A stretch of 64,000 nt of DNA from Paratinospora sagittata (Eukaryota > Streptophyta > Magnoliopsida > Ranunculales > Menispermaceae). Positions 48,703-58,183 of this stretch are shown in pieces. Location: NCBI GenBank assembly GCA_035771175.1, contig CM069597.1, positions 13,923,001-13,987,000 of the forward strand, read 5' to 3'. Each line of letters begins with the position of its first letter. The stretch's first letter is position 1. The position numbers and the translations under genes were made by a program. The notes below the pieces were generated by a model, which made no database searches, was not told where the DNA came from, and worked only from the letters and a program-made list of their open reading frames with translations.

Positions 48703-50359
48703 TGTTGGCCTAGATTAAACGTCCAAGAGAAGGGTTAATTGGACGAGTTGCAAGTTTTTAACCTTTCAAAAATAAGTTGAAATGAAAGCAAGTAAAATGA
48801 AATGGCAGAAACTAAAGCACACAAGATTTAACGTGGTTCGGTACCAATGACCTACGTCCACGACTTGATCTCCCCGATCAAGATTTGCTCAAACCTCCCA
48901 CTAATGGATCCTACTTCGAGGGTGAGGATCAAACCGATTACAACACTTAGTTCACAGGTGTAAGTCAACCTTTACAAGAGCCTAATCACTCAGCTTTTTC
49001 TCACTTGTGACCTCAATCACTTACAACACTTGCTGGAAAACAAATACAACTTTTGAAGATGTTCTCTTACCAAGAACACTTCATATACTTACAGATTAAC
49101 TCAATGGATAGCCTATGGAAATCTCAACATATAAGGATAAAATGAAGAACTTGTTGAGCAATGAGGTTATCTTCAAAACCGTTTGCAACTTTAATTCAAT
49201 TCGAAACTTGTTTGTGCAATGTAAGAATCACGATTTTCTTCTCTTGAAAACACTATGTGGAAAGCTTAGACTAACTTGCAAAATCGTGTGTTGTGTTCTT
49301 TGAAAATCAGAACATAAGTTGTTTTATAAAATGAGTAGTTGCAAGTTTTGCAACAACAGAGTATAGAGAGATTTGAATTCAAAACTTTGTTTAATCAACA
49401 ATTGTTTGAGCGTGCGAGACAATGAGAATCGCTTAGGTGTTAGTGGAGAATATTTCAGTTAACATGGCCTGGCAAAACTGTACAAGGAATAAAGAAATCG
49501 AGCATGTGAAAGTCTCCACGTTTTTCTCGTCAGAAATGTCAGTTTTTGTCTCAGACTCCTATAACACGTTATCAAACCCTATAACGTGATATCTATCGAG
49601 TTGTGTATCATGCCCTCTATTGACTTATAATGGGATATAGCAGGTCGATATTCGGACAACCCGAGAGCTCTAAAATTTTTAGGACAGCGATAGTGCACTA
49701 TCAAGTGTTATAGCGTGCTATTGCCTGAAATTCTAGAAAACTGAAATTTGGCAACAACTCTATAACGGGCTATAGGGTCCTCTAGCGCGCTATAACCAAT
49801 TTTCCAAAAACCAAAATTTTGAATTTTCAAGCCTATAGCGTGCTATTTCTGGAAAGTTATGGAAAATTGTTGGATAGCGGGCTATAGGGTTCTATAACAC
49901 TCTATTGGTTCCTGATTTTGGAAAAATCAATATTTTGACATTCAAGAACTATTCCATTGAATCAAAACACTTTGATATAGGATTAAACACTTTGATATAG
50001 GATTAAACACTTTTAAATCATTCAAAACTCATTGAAATTGTGATTAAAACCTTTTGAAAAACCTTTTATCAAAACCAAATACACAATCAAAGTAGTTTTG
50101 AAAACTTTGCAATTTATGGAGTTTAAGTGCTGAGATTGATCTAGAGGTTACCCTACATACCGAAGATCAAACTAATGCATTACATATGAAATTTGTCGTC
50201 GTTTTTCGAGCTTGATCTTGGTAGTCTCTTCAACAACTACTATTTGATGTGTTCTTGACGAATTAGTTGTGACACTTAGAGAAACAAATACAAGTGATAT
50301 CATGTGGTTTGTAATCATCAAAATACTGAGATACCGACATGAGGAACATTGGTCCAACA
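48703..50359 (-). mobile_element. 3' LTR of the minus-strand Sirevirus-like element
   Basis: 1,657 bp from TGTTGGACC (upper end, minus strand) to GGCCAACA (lower end). Just inside the start is the ttttgatgattacaaacc block. The polypurine tract and pol genes lie upstream on the same strand, so this is the 3' copy. It contains the TATAGCGCGCTATA dyad array (49555-49915). Confidence 0.88.
49555..49915. repeat. TATAGCGCGCTATA dyad array in the 3' LTR
   Basis: About ten variants: tataacacgttatc, tataacgtgatat, gatagtgcactatc, tatagcgtgctattg, tataacgggctatag, ctagcgcgctataa, gatagcgggctatag and others. The dyad symmetry and a CG or near-CG centre are kept while single bases vary. Confidence 0.9.
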
Positions 50360-51406
50360 ATCTATCTTTCAAACACTTGATATTGGCCTTAAGAAGCAAT
50401 CCTAGTATGTATGATTTTTGAAAAATTTTGGCAGCATTTTGTTTTAAAAATGAATGCTCACAACAAATTAACACAGGCAAACACATCCATAACATGTAGC
50501 AAAAACATCCATGATCTCATATATATAAAAAATGATCTCATACATATATACATGACAAAGCATCATCACAGATATATGGTATAATAAAAAATATATCTCT
50601 CCTCCTAACAAAAATACGTATGCCTGTTCCCCTATCTAAGTCACTCCTATGCTCAATATCCTCACAATATCTTCTCCCCCTTTTGAAATCACAAATAAAT
50701 GGAACATTCTACTACAGAGGGGGTAACCTCGAGCCGCCTGATCAACCACTAGATCCCGAAGAATCTCTTCAGGGGTCTGAGTTGATCAGCGTGATGATCA
50801 TCCCGTAGCTCGATAAGTCGATGGACCCTGACTGGGTTGAAGATGTGGAGTAGTGGATGTCGAGGAAGGCTGTGGAGGTGCAGGATGTGCAGAAGGTAGA
50901 CGCGGACGAGATGCCAAAATAACCTCTAACCTCTAAAGATAATCAACTCCAATGCGAACATCAAACGAGGTTATGTTCATGGATCTCGTAGCATGAGTGA
51001 GCAAAGAGGCCATGGTCTGTAGCCAATTGCAAATGACATCGTGCTCTGTACTGACTGACCAACTACACCACGAATAGTTCGCTCCAGGTTAACGAACCAT
51101 AGAGGGATCTTTAATGAAGGTCAGGGTAGCTCTTTGTCTCTGATCTCTCGGAGGATCTGCTCATCAGCGTTCATCCAGGTCTGCATGGTGGCTAGGGTCG
51201 ATATAATCGTCATCTGAGTCATTTGCATCTCCTGAACAATCCGTAGTATGGAGGCAATGTCTGGGAAAGGCTCTGAAGAATGAGGCATCGGAGAAGGAGC
51301 AGTGAGAGCCTATGCTATCGATGGAGCTGGGACCTCGGGATGTGAGAGACGATCACCTATCGGAGAGAATCCTCGATGAAGAGAGGATGGAATGTGAGAG
51401 CTGGGT
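50360..51406 (-). other. Element internal DNA between the third ORF and the 3' LTR
   Basis: Apart from the polypurine tracts, the minus strand carries broken, low-complexity coding texture that probably continues the C-terminus of the third ORF (gcatctcctgaacaatccg region). No intact frame remains. Confidence 0.5.
50671..50684 (-). promoter_or_regulatory. Polypurine tract
   Basis: The minus strand reads aaaagggggagaag, the form of Sirevirus polypurine tracts, 311 bases before the LTR start. A second purine run (aggaggagagat) lies at about 50595-50607. Several spaced tracts before the 3' LTR are known in Sireviruses. Confidence 0.65.
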
Positions 51407-52554
51407 CTAGCAACATAAAGTATGAGAGAGGGAGGAGCCATAGTGCTTGGTCCAGCAATATCGGCAGGAGGAGCTGAAGTAACTTCCTAAATCATGGGGG
51501 CCAGGGACCTCAGTAATAGCAGGTGCGTGGGCAGCCGACATAGTAGCCTCTGAGTCAATCGCCGGAGGATCACCTTCTTTGGTTGAGGAGAAGAATGTGG
51601 CCTTGGTGCCTACGGGTAACTCATTTTTATGCATCCATCTCTTCGTTGGCTTAAAGTACCAATAATCCATGTGTTCTATTGTTGATGATCCTATGCAACT
51701 GTTGTGATGCAACTTCTTGACATCCCGTTCATTTTTCAAATTGATGCTAGTGCACTCAAAGAAGCGCGTAAGATGCATTGCAAAGGGAAGATTCTTCTTG
51801 GTACTTTTAATGGAATCCATGTAATCCATGATGACAAAGTTAAGATTGACATAAGTTTTGGTGTAGAGACACCAAATCAAGAAGAGATCGAAGCCCTTTA
51901 CATTGGTTCTACTACCCTCCCTAGGCTGGAAGAGACGGGTAACTATGTTGTGGAGAATGTGGGGAATGAAAGTAAGATCAGAATTATTCAATTAGAATTG
52001 TTCAATTCCTTGGGCACTGAGTCAAAGTGCTTTGAGGAAAGCATGTTGAGTGCAACAACTGGGTCATAACTAGGGAATTGCACCACTCATTCGACCTCAG
52101 TTGCAATAGGTCGACCTTCATTTGGAATGTCAAAGATATCAGCAAGTTGTGCAGGAGAAATCTCAATAGTATGGCCCAAAACTGTGGTTTCAAACACACA
52201 ACCATCAACATACTTCATGGTTAGATTGGTAATCAAGATTCAAATGAGAGTGGGGTACCAATTGTTTTTGTAGGTAATGAATTTGATCCACCCTTGGTGT
52301 TCAAAGTATTGTTCAATAGGTATTTTACACCTACAAAAGAAATCAAGATCAACCCAAGCCCCATTAGTGACTGTACGTGAAATGTAGCGATCACTGATGT
52401 CTTCGTATACGGCGGCGGCGGAGGGTGTGCGAATGAGACCTATTCTAGGTAGGGTATAATGGTCATGGCGATTCTTTTCACGTCTTTTAGGATCAGGTTC
52501 AGGCGAGACTGGTCGTGGATTATCAGTTCTAACCAGTTTACGTTTTGGCACCAT
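51407..52554 (-). pseudogene. Third ORF of the Sirevirus-like element (env-like / plant transposon protein domain)
   Basis: It lies downstream of RNase H and before the polypurine tract, the place of the env-like ORF in Sireviruses such as SIRE1. The first piece (start 52554) has a basic leader with KRREKNRHDHY, then WVDLDFFCRCKIPIEQYFEHQGW. Later frames carry EWCNSLVMTQLL and FIPHILHNIVTRLFQPREGS, then LIWCLYTKTYVNLNFVIM, ending near 51407. This pattern resembles the putative plant transposon-protein domain found in many retroelement third ORFs. At least two frame breaks occur (near 52240 and 52000). No signal peptide or membrane segment is evident, so a real envelope role is doubtful. Confidence 0.65.
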
Positions 52555-52794
52555 GAATAGTGATGAGAAGAAAAGAACAAATCAAAATACGAATTTGACG
52601 AATTGGAAACAAGTTTGAAGGATCAAAACAAGATCTTACACAAAGATTGCGTCGATTTGAGCCAAGAATTGCCAAAAATGGTTTAGACTTGAGCAAAAAC
52701 TGATTTGGGAACCACCTATAGAACCCTAGCGGAGTGAGATATCAAAGAGAGAGAAAAAAGCAAATGAGAATGAAAGTTGTTGGTCCACTGTTAT

Positions 52795-52985
52795 ATTGCG
52801 CACAGTTTGTCGATAGCGCGCTATTGCCTTTGATAGCGCACCATAGCTTTGCAAAAACTGATACATTTTTGTGACCTGCGATAGCGCGCTATAGCTGCTT
52901 ATAGCCGGTTATAGCCCACTATAGCCTATTTTTTAACAGTGCTTTGAGTGAGTTATAGCTTCTTTTTGCCTGCTATTGCTTCATA
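52795..52985. repeat. TATAGCGCGCTATA dyad array between pol and the third ORF
   Basis: Words gatagcgcgctattg, gatagcgcaccatagc, gatagcgcgctatagc and ttatagccggttatagcc lie 240-430 bases upstream of the third-ORF start codon. They are the same word family as in this element's 3' LTR (49555-49915). Confidence 0.88.
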
Positions 52986-53239
52986 AATGATAATTACTTT
53001 ATAATTTTGATATTTTTATGATTAAAGTACCTTCTAAACAAGATCAGATACTCCAAATCAAAGATTTGACGCATTCGATTCGCTAAACATACCCAATTCC
53101 CGACGAATATGAAAAAAATTATCCTTTGGCAATGCCTTAGTAAAAATATCAGCAATTTGATCTTTTGTACCAACATGGGTCAATTTCACTTCTCCTCTTT
53201 ACACATGATCTCTAAGAAAGTGATGTTTAATTTCAATGT

Positions 53240-53640
53240 GCTTAGTCCTTGAGTGTAATACTGGATTTTTCTAAATATTGATAGCACTTGTGTTATCACA
53301 AAATATTTTTGCACACTCAATGTCAATTTGGTAATCCTCAAGTTGTTGTTTCATATATAAGATCTGAGCACAACAATTACCGGCCGCAACGTATTTCGCT
53401 TCAGCCGTAGATAATGCCATTGAATTTTGTTTCTTACTAAACCAAGAAATCAATGAATTTCCCATGAAGTGACAAAATCCTAAGGTATTTTTTCTATCGA
53501 TGAGACTACCAGCGTAGTCGGAGTCTACAAAACTCTTAAGCTCAAAGGAAGTACCTTTTGGATACCAAATTCCAAGATCAGTTGTCCCACTAATGTATTT
53601 AAAAATTTGTTTAACACATTTTAGATGTGATTCTCTGGGA
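53240..53640 (-). pseudogene. Sirevirus-like RNase H domain
   Basis: SLISWFSKKQNSMALSTAEAKYVAAGNCCAQILYMKQQL and IFCDNTSAINI (53465-53271) are the classic copia RNase H end with the catalytic STAEAEY-like motif (here AEAKY) and the CDN triad. A preceding stretch (about 53640-53480) reads like the SYADYAGS block. RNase H removes the RNA template in reverse transcription. The third acidic residue of the first motif is replaced by Lys here. Confidence 0.9.
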
Positions 53641-53645
53641 CTTGA

Positions 53646-54500
53646 CTAAAATCTTGCGCATAGACAATTATTGAACATGATGTCAAGTCTGCTTGTCGTT
53701 AAGTACAACAGGCTACCAATCATGGTTCTATAAAGCTTAGTGTCTATAGGTTTCCCTTTTTCATCTTTATCTATTTTTACAGCTGAGTTGTATGGGGTTT
53801 CAATTGTTTTCAAGTTTTCAAGCTTGAATTTCTTTATCATGTCCTTAGCATACTTGCTTTTGCTCAAGAATGTACCATTTGGTAATTGCTTGATTTGCAA
53901 GCCTAAAAAGTATGTAAGTTCATCCATCATACTCATTTCAAATTCATCTTGCATGAGTTCAGAAAATTCTTTGCAAAGATGATTATTTGAGGCACCAATG
54001 ATAATGTCATCCACATATATTTGTACAAGCAACATATTATTTTTTTTGTGCCTAATGAACAACGTTGGGTCTAATTTGCCCTTAGGAAAATTGTGCTCAA
54101 GAAAGAATGTGCTTAATCTATCGTACCAAGCTCTAGGAGCTTGTTTTTAACCATATAACGCCTTGTTTAGCCTGAATACATGATCTGGGTTTTGAAAGTC
54201 TTCAAAACTTGGAGGTTGTTCTACATATACTTCTTCATTGATGTACCCATTTTAAAAATGCACTTTTTACATCCATTTGGTACAGTGAAAATTTTTTATA
54301 GCAAGCATAAGCTAATAAGATTCTAATTGCTTCTAGTCTTGCTACAGGTGCAAAGGCTTCTTCAAAATCAATTCCTTCTCCTTGATTATATCCTGGGGCA
54401 ACCAATCTAGCCTTATTTCTTACAACCACTCCTTTTTCATCCTTTTTATTTCTAAAAACCCATCTAGTTCCTATGACTGATTGGTGAGATGGTCAGGTAC
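53646..54500 (-). pseudogene. Sirevirus-like reverse transcriptase domain
   Basis: [37 protein letters not shown] and [10 protein letters not shown] (54429-54235) open the domain. A frame break follows; the middle (54230-54062) is out of frame. Then LLVQIYVDDIIIGASN with the catalytic YVDD (54017-54006), MSMMDELTYFLGLQIKQ and TKLYRTMIGSLLYLTTSRLDIMF (54062-53646) follow. All copia RT landmarks are in order. The gene is broken by stops and frameshifts although the catalytic box is intact. Confidence 0.93.
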
Positions 54501-54563
54501 TAACTTCCAGACATTGTTTCTAACAAAGTGTTCTCGCACTTCTTGCATAGTAAGAGTCCAGTT

Positions 54564-55591
54564 TTAATCATTTATAGCTTCCTCAACCTTAGAGGGTTCT
54601 ATTTGAGATACAAAGGCTACATGCCCTTGATCTTTATTTAATGCGGCTCTAGTGGACACTCCCTTAGATGGACCACCTAAAATTTGAACTTTGGGATGAT
54701 TTATAAGTAGTCTGGAATTCTTAGGAGTCAATGTTTCTTGGTTCTCTTCCTCTAGGTTCACATTGTTCTTGTGGATCATATCATCATCATTATTATCCAA
54801 GTTCAGTTTTTCACATATTTTTATCCTTGGATCAAGTTCGTCAAACTTTACATGGATTGACTCTTCTACGACCTTAGATGACTTGTTATACACTCTATAA
54901 GCTCTGCTATGAGATGAATATCCTAGAAAAATGCCTATATCAGATTTTGGATCAAATTTATCCAAATCTTCCTTAGTGTTCAAGATGTAACACTTGCATC
55001 AAAACACTTTAAAGTGTTCAATATTGGGCACTCTATCTTTCCATATTTCATATGGAGTTTTCTTCATGCCTTTTCTAATTAAGGTTCGATTCATTACATA
55101 GCATGCGGTACTAATTGCTTCAGCCCAAAAGTGTGTAGCTGTGTTGTATTAACAAAGCATAGTTCTACACATCTCTTAAAGTGTTCTATTCTTCCTTTCA
55201 ACTACCCCATTTTGTTGAGGAGTTCTTGAGGCTGATAAGTGATGAGTGTATCCTTGTTGATTACAAAAATCCTCAAGATTTTTGTTTACAAATTCTCCAC
55301 CTCTATCACTTCTAATGATCGTAATTTTGTATCCTTTCTCATTTTCTACTCTATATCACACACTTCATTTTTATGAGCAAGACAGAATACCTATGTATAA
55401 CGAGAGTAATCATCAACAATCACAAATACATATGATTTTTCACCTAAGCTTTGTGTTCGTGTTGGTCCAAACAAGTCCATATGTATCATTTCAAAAGTTC
55501 TACCAGTGGACATAATATTTTTACTCTTGAAAGACGATTTGGTATGCTTGCCAAGTTGACAAGGTTCACACACCTTATCTTTTAAGTACAC
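54564..55591 (-). pseudogene. Sirevirus-like integrase domain
   Basis: CEPCQLGKHTKSSF (zinc-binding end) and FEMIHMDLFGPT ... YVFVIVDDYSRYT (first two catalytic Asp motifs) lie at 55591-55391. The middle (55390-54990) is broken: NQQGYTHH-type and GRVEHFKRC-type remnants are in other frames. The C-terminal part SDIGIFLGYSSHSRAYRVYN is at 54983-54564. Integrase inserts the cDNA into the genome. Confidence 0.9.
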
Positions 55592-56090
55592 TCATTTGGG
55601 AATGCCTTTTGCAAGCTCATTTTTGGCAAGTCTTGATATGTTATCCATGCTGACATATGCTAGTCTTTTGTGACATAACCATGCATCATCATTTACAACA
55701 ACACTCAAACAAGTTATATTTTGATCACTAATATTATCAAGCATAGTAGAGTATACATTTTTATGTGTATGTGCTATGAAAGCAATTAAACCATTTTCAT
55801 GCTTAATTATGCATCTATTTGCTTCAAAAGTAACATCATATCCCTTGTCACATAATTGGCTTATGCTCAAGAGATTATGCTTAAGGCCCTTAATATATAA
55901 TACATCATGAATGTTTAAGGAATCATTACCAACACTGCCAACGCCGGTTATTTTGCCTTTGCCGTTGTCTCCAAATGTAGCCATTGTCTCCAACGCCGAT
56001 TATTTTGACTTTTCCTCTCGGCTTACTTTGGATGCCTAAGAACACTGATTTGTCTCCACTTATGTGTCTCGAGCAACCACTATCGAGGTA
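55592..56090 (-). pseudogene. Sirevirus-like protease and GAG-pre-integrase region
   Basis: The aspartic protease motif DSGCSRHI is at 56084-56061. The frame then shifts into KGKITGVGSVGNDSLNIHDVLYIKGLKHNLLSISQLCDKGYDVTF and the pre-integrase segment WLCHKRLAYVSMDNISRLAKNEL (55993-55592). The protease cuts the polyprotein. The DSG triad is intact, but a frame change separates it from gag. Confidence 0.9.
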
Positions 56091-56114
56091 CCAACATTGT
56101 CTTTTATGCTCAAC

Positions 56115-56993
56115 CTACACCACATAGAATACTTTTGACTTTGATACCCAAGTTTCTTTGGGTCCTTCGAAGTTAGCTTCATTCAAAACTGTCTTTTCTA
56201 CCCATGCAAGTCTACCTTTCTTACTTTTCTTATATGGACATCTAAGTATGGTATGACCTTGCCTATTACAGTAATAACATGTCGGTTTTTTGGTCAGTAA
56301 GTTGGTGTAACTTTTATGTTTTGACCTTTTAGTGTATCCTAGACCAGCTCTGTCAAATGCACATATTTGTGTGCTTAACATCATGTCAAATTTTTTTTGG
56401 CCATTTGTGAACTTCTTCACTAAGTTGGACATGTTATCGACACTTTGTTTTAGTGTCTCATTGTCCTAGGTTAACTTCTCCTTTTCTAAGGTCATGGTCT
56501 CTATAATTCCTTGTAGAGATTCAATCTCCGCAAGGGCTTGCACCAACTTCTTTTTCAGTTTGTGTTCTTTTTGACTTCCTTTTCAAAACAAAATTTAGCA
56601 AAATCAGCATCATTGGAATAAAAAAGATCATCATAATTAGTTTGGGGTTCGCATTTTACCTCAGTGTTTGCCATGAGACAAATCACTACTTTTTCTCTTT
56701 CGGATCTGGAATCCTCCTCACTTGAGCTTGAGTCATCCCAAGTGGCTTTAAGCACCTTTTTGTCCTTTCTCTTTGTGTTGAAGCTGTGCCTTCTTTTGTT
56801 AGGAAACTCACTCTTGATATGTCCAAGTTTATTGCACCCAAAACATATTAACTCATTTGGTTTGGCACCAAACTTCTTTCCTTTGTGGAACTTTCAACTA
56901 GCCATTCCTTTCCTCTTTATGAGGTGGTTTGGTTTTCTGGATAACATGGCTACTTCATCATCAGTGGACTCATTTTCACTTGACTCATTAATT
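56115..56993 (-). pseudogene. Sirevirus-like gag, C-terminal part
   Basis: From 56990 down: basic LSRKPNHLIKRKG-like sequence, a first knuckle C-F-G-C-N-K-L-G-H-I-K-S-E-F (final Cys changed to Phe), an acidic serine-rich stretch WDDSSSSEEDSRSE (56755), a coiled-coil zone, then VKKFTNGQKKFDMML and the second knuckle CYYCNRQGHTILRC (56432-56115). The layout matches the plus-strand gag at 39950-41280. The N-terminal half is missing: a family Z LTR begins at 56994. Confidence 0.88.
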
Positions 56994-58183
56994 GTGATTT
57001 TATCGCAAGTGTACAACAATCAAGTTATAATATACTGATTGTGAGTCGAGTTATCGTGTCCATAGGGAATTGTTATCTTATCAACTACCGTTTCACAGGT
57101 TTTAAACTTTATCTAGATAATCTAATGGAGATATTAAATGAATTAAAGTGTTGGAAATTAAATGGAACTAAAGAAATTTAAAGTAAGGAAAATTCAATTA
57201 TGGAATGGATCTAGAGAATCGACTTCACTTAGTTGCAAATCAGAATTAATTGGAATCATTCATTGTTAAATTCATTTTCCATATTTATAGCTCAAATCCA
57301 ATGGTCATCAATCCGCTCTCTTGAGTGCTGGATTGAAATCTATAATTGAAATTGGGTCTCGATTTGTCGATAAAGATCCCTTTCTCAATTATGCTCTAAA
57401 CTCTAGGGATTTTTAAATGATATCATAAAATCCTATAAATCTCTCGATCCTATAGAAATTTCATGTCACAATTATCATTTTCCAACCTAAAAGAACCCTC
57501 TCTCGAGTGCCGCCCCTTAGATCTAGGTTCATTCAATTCGTGATCAGTAAATCAAAAGCATTAAATACAGAAAATCATGAATAAACCATAGAAAATTGCA
57601 TTAACAATGAAATAAATCCACAATCAATCCATCAAAAACAACTAAGATCCATCTATTCTCTAGAATTCAAATTTAGTTCATAGGCTGGAGAAGAAAATAC
57701 AAAATGAGATAGAAAACATCAAAATCCTCTATAAAATGTGCTAGAAATACTGTAGATCTTCGATCCGCCTCGCTTCCGAAACCAATCTCTATTTCTATAG
57801 CAACCTGGCCGTCTTCCTTCCTTCTCCAATGGATTCCCCATGAAAAACCCAAAAAATTGATATAGAATATGCCCTACTTCGTATAAGATTTGAATTGCCA
57901 AAATTGCTTTAACACAAAGCCAAAAAATACTGAAATTCGCGGCAGCACTGTAGCGCTCTGAGACTGGTTTTTAACACTAAAAATCAGTGTTCTGGGCGCT
58001 GGAGCGCTTGGAAGGCATCTTGCCATTTTTTCCTTCTTGTTTATTCTTCATTCTTGTGCACTTCCTTGTATACTTCTCGCACATGTTCTTGGCTACTTTT
58101 CTTCATCGTTTTAACCTCGTTTCACCACACTTTGAAGCTCTTATTCACCTACAAAACATCACACAAAAGCAAGGAAATCCATC

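Noticed and set aside
51704..52069. 121-codon plus-strand open frame
   Set aside because: It is antisense to the third ORF of the minus-strand element, whose conserved blocks are clearer.
51407..52554. True viral envelope gene
   Set aside because: No signal peptide, cleavage site or transmembrane segment is visible; only the position is env-like.
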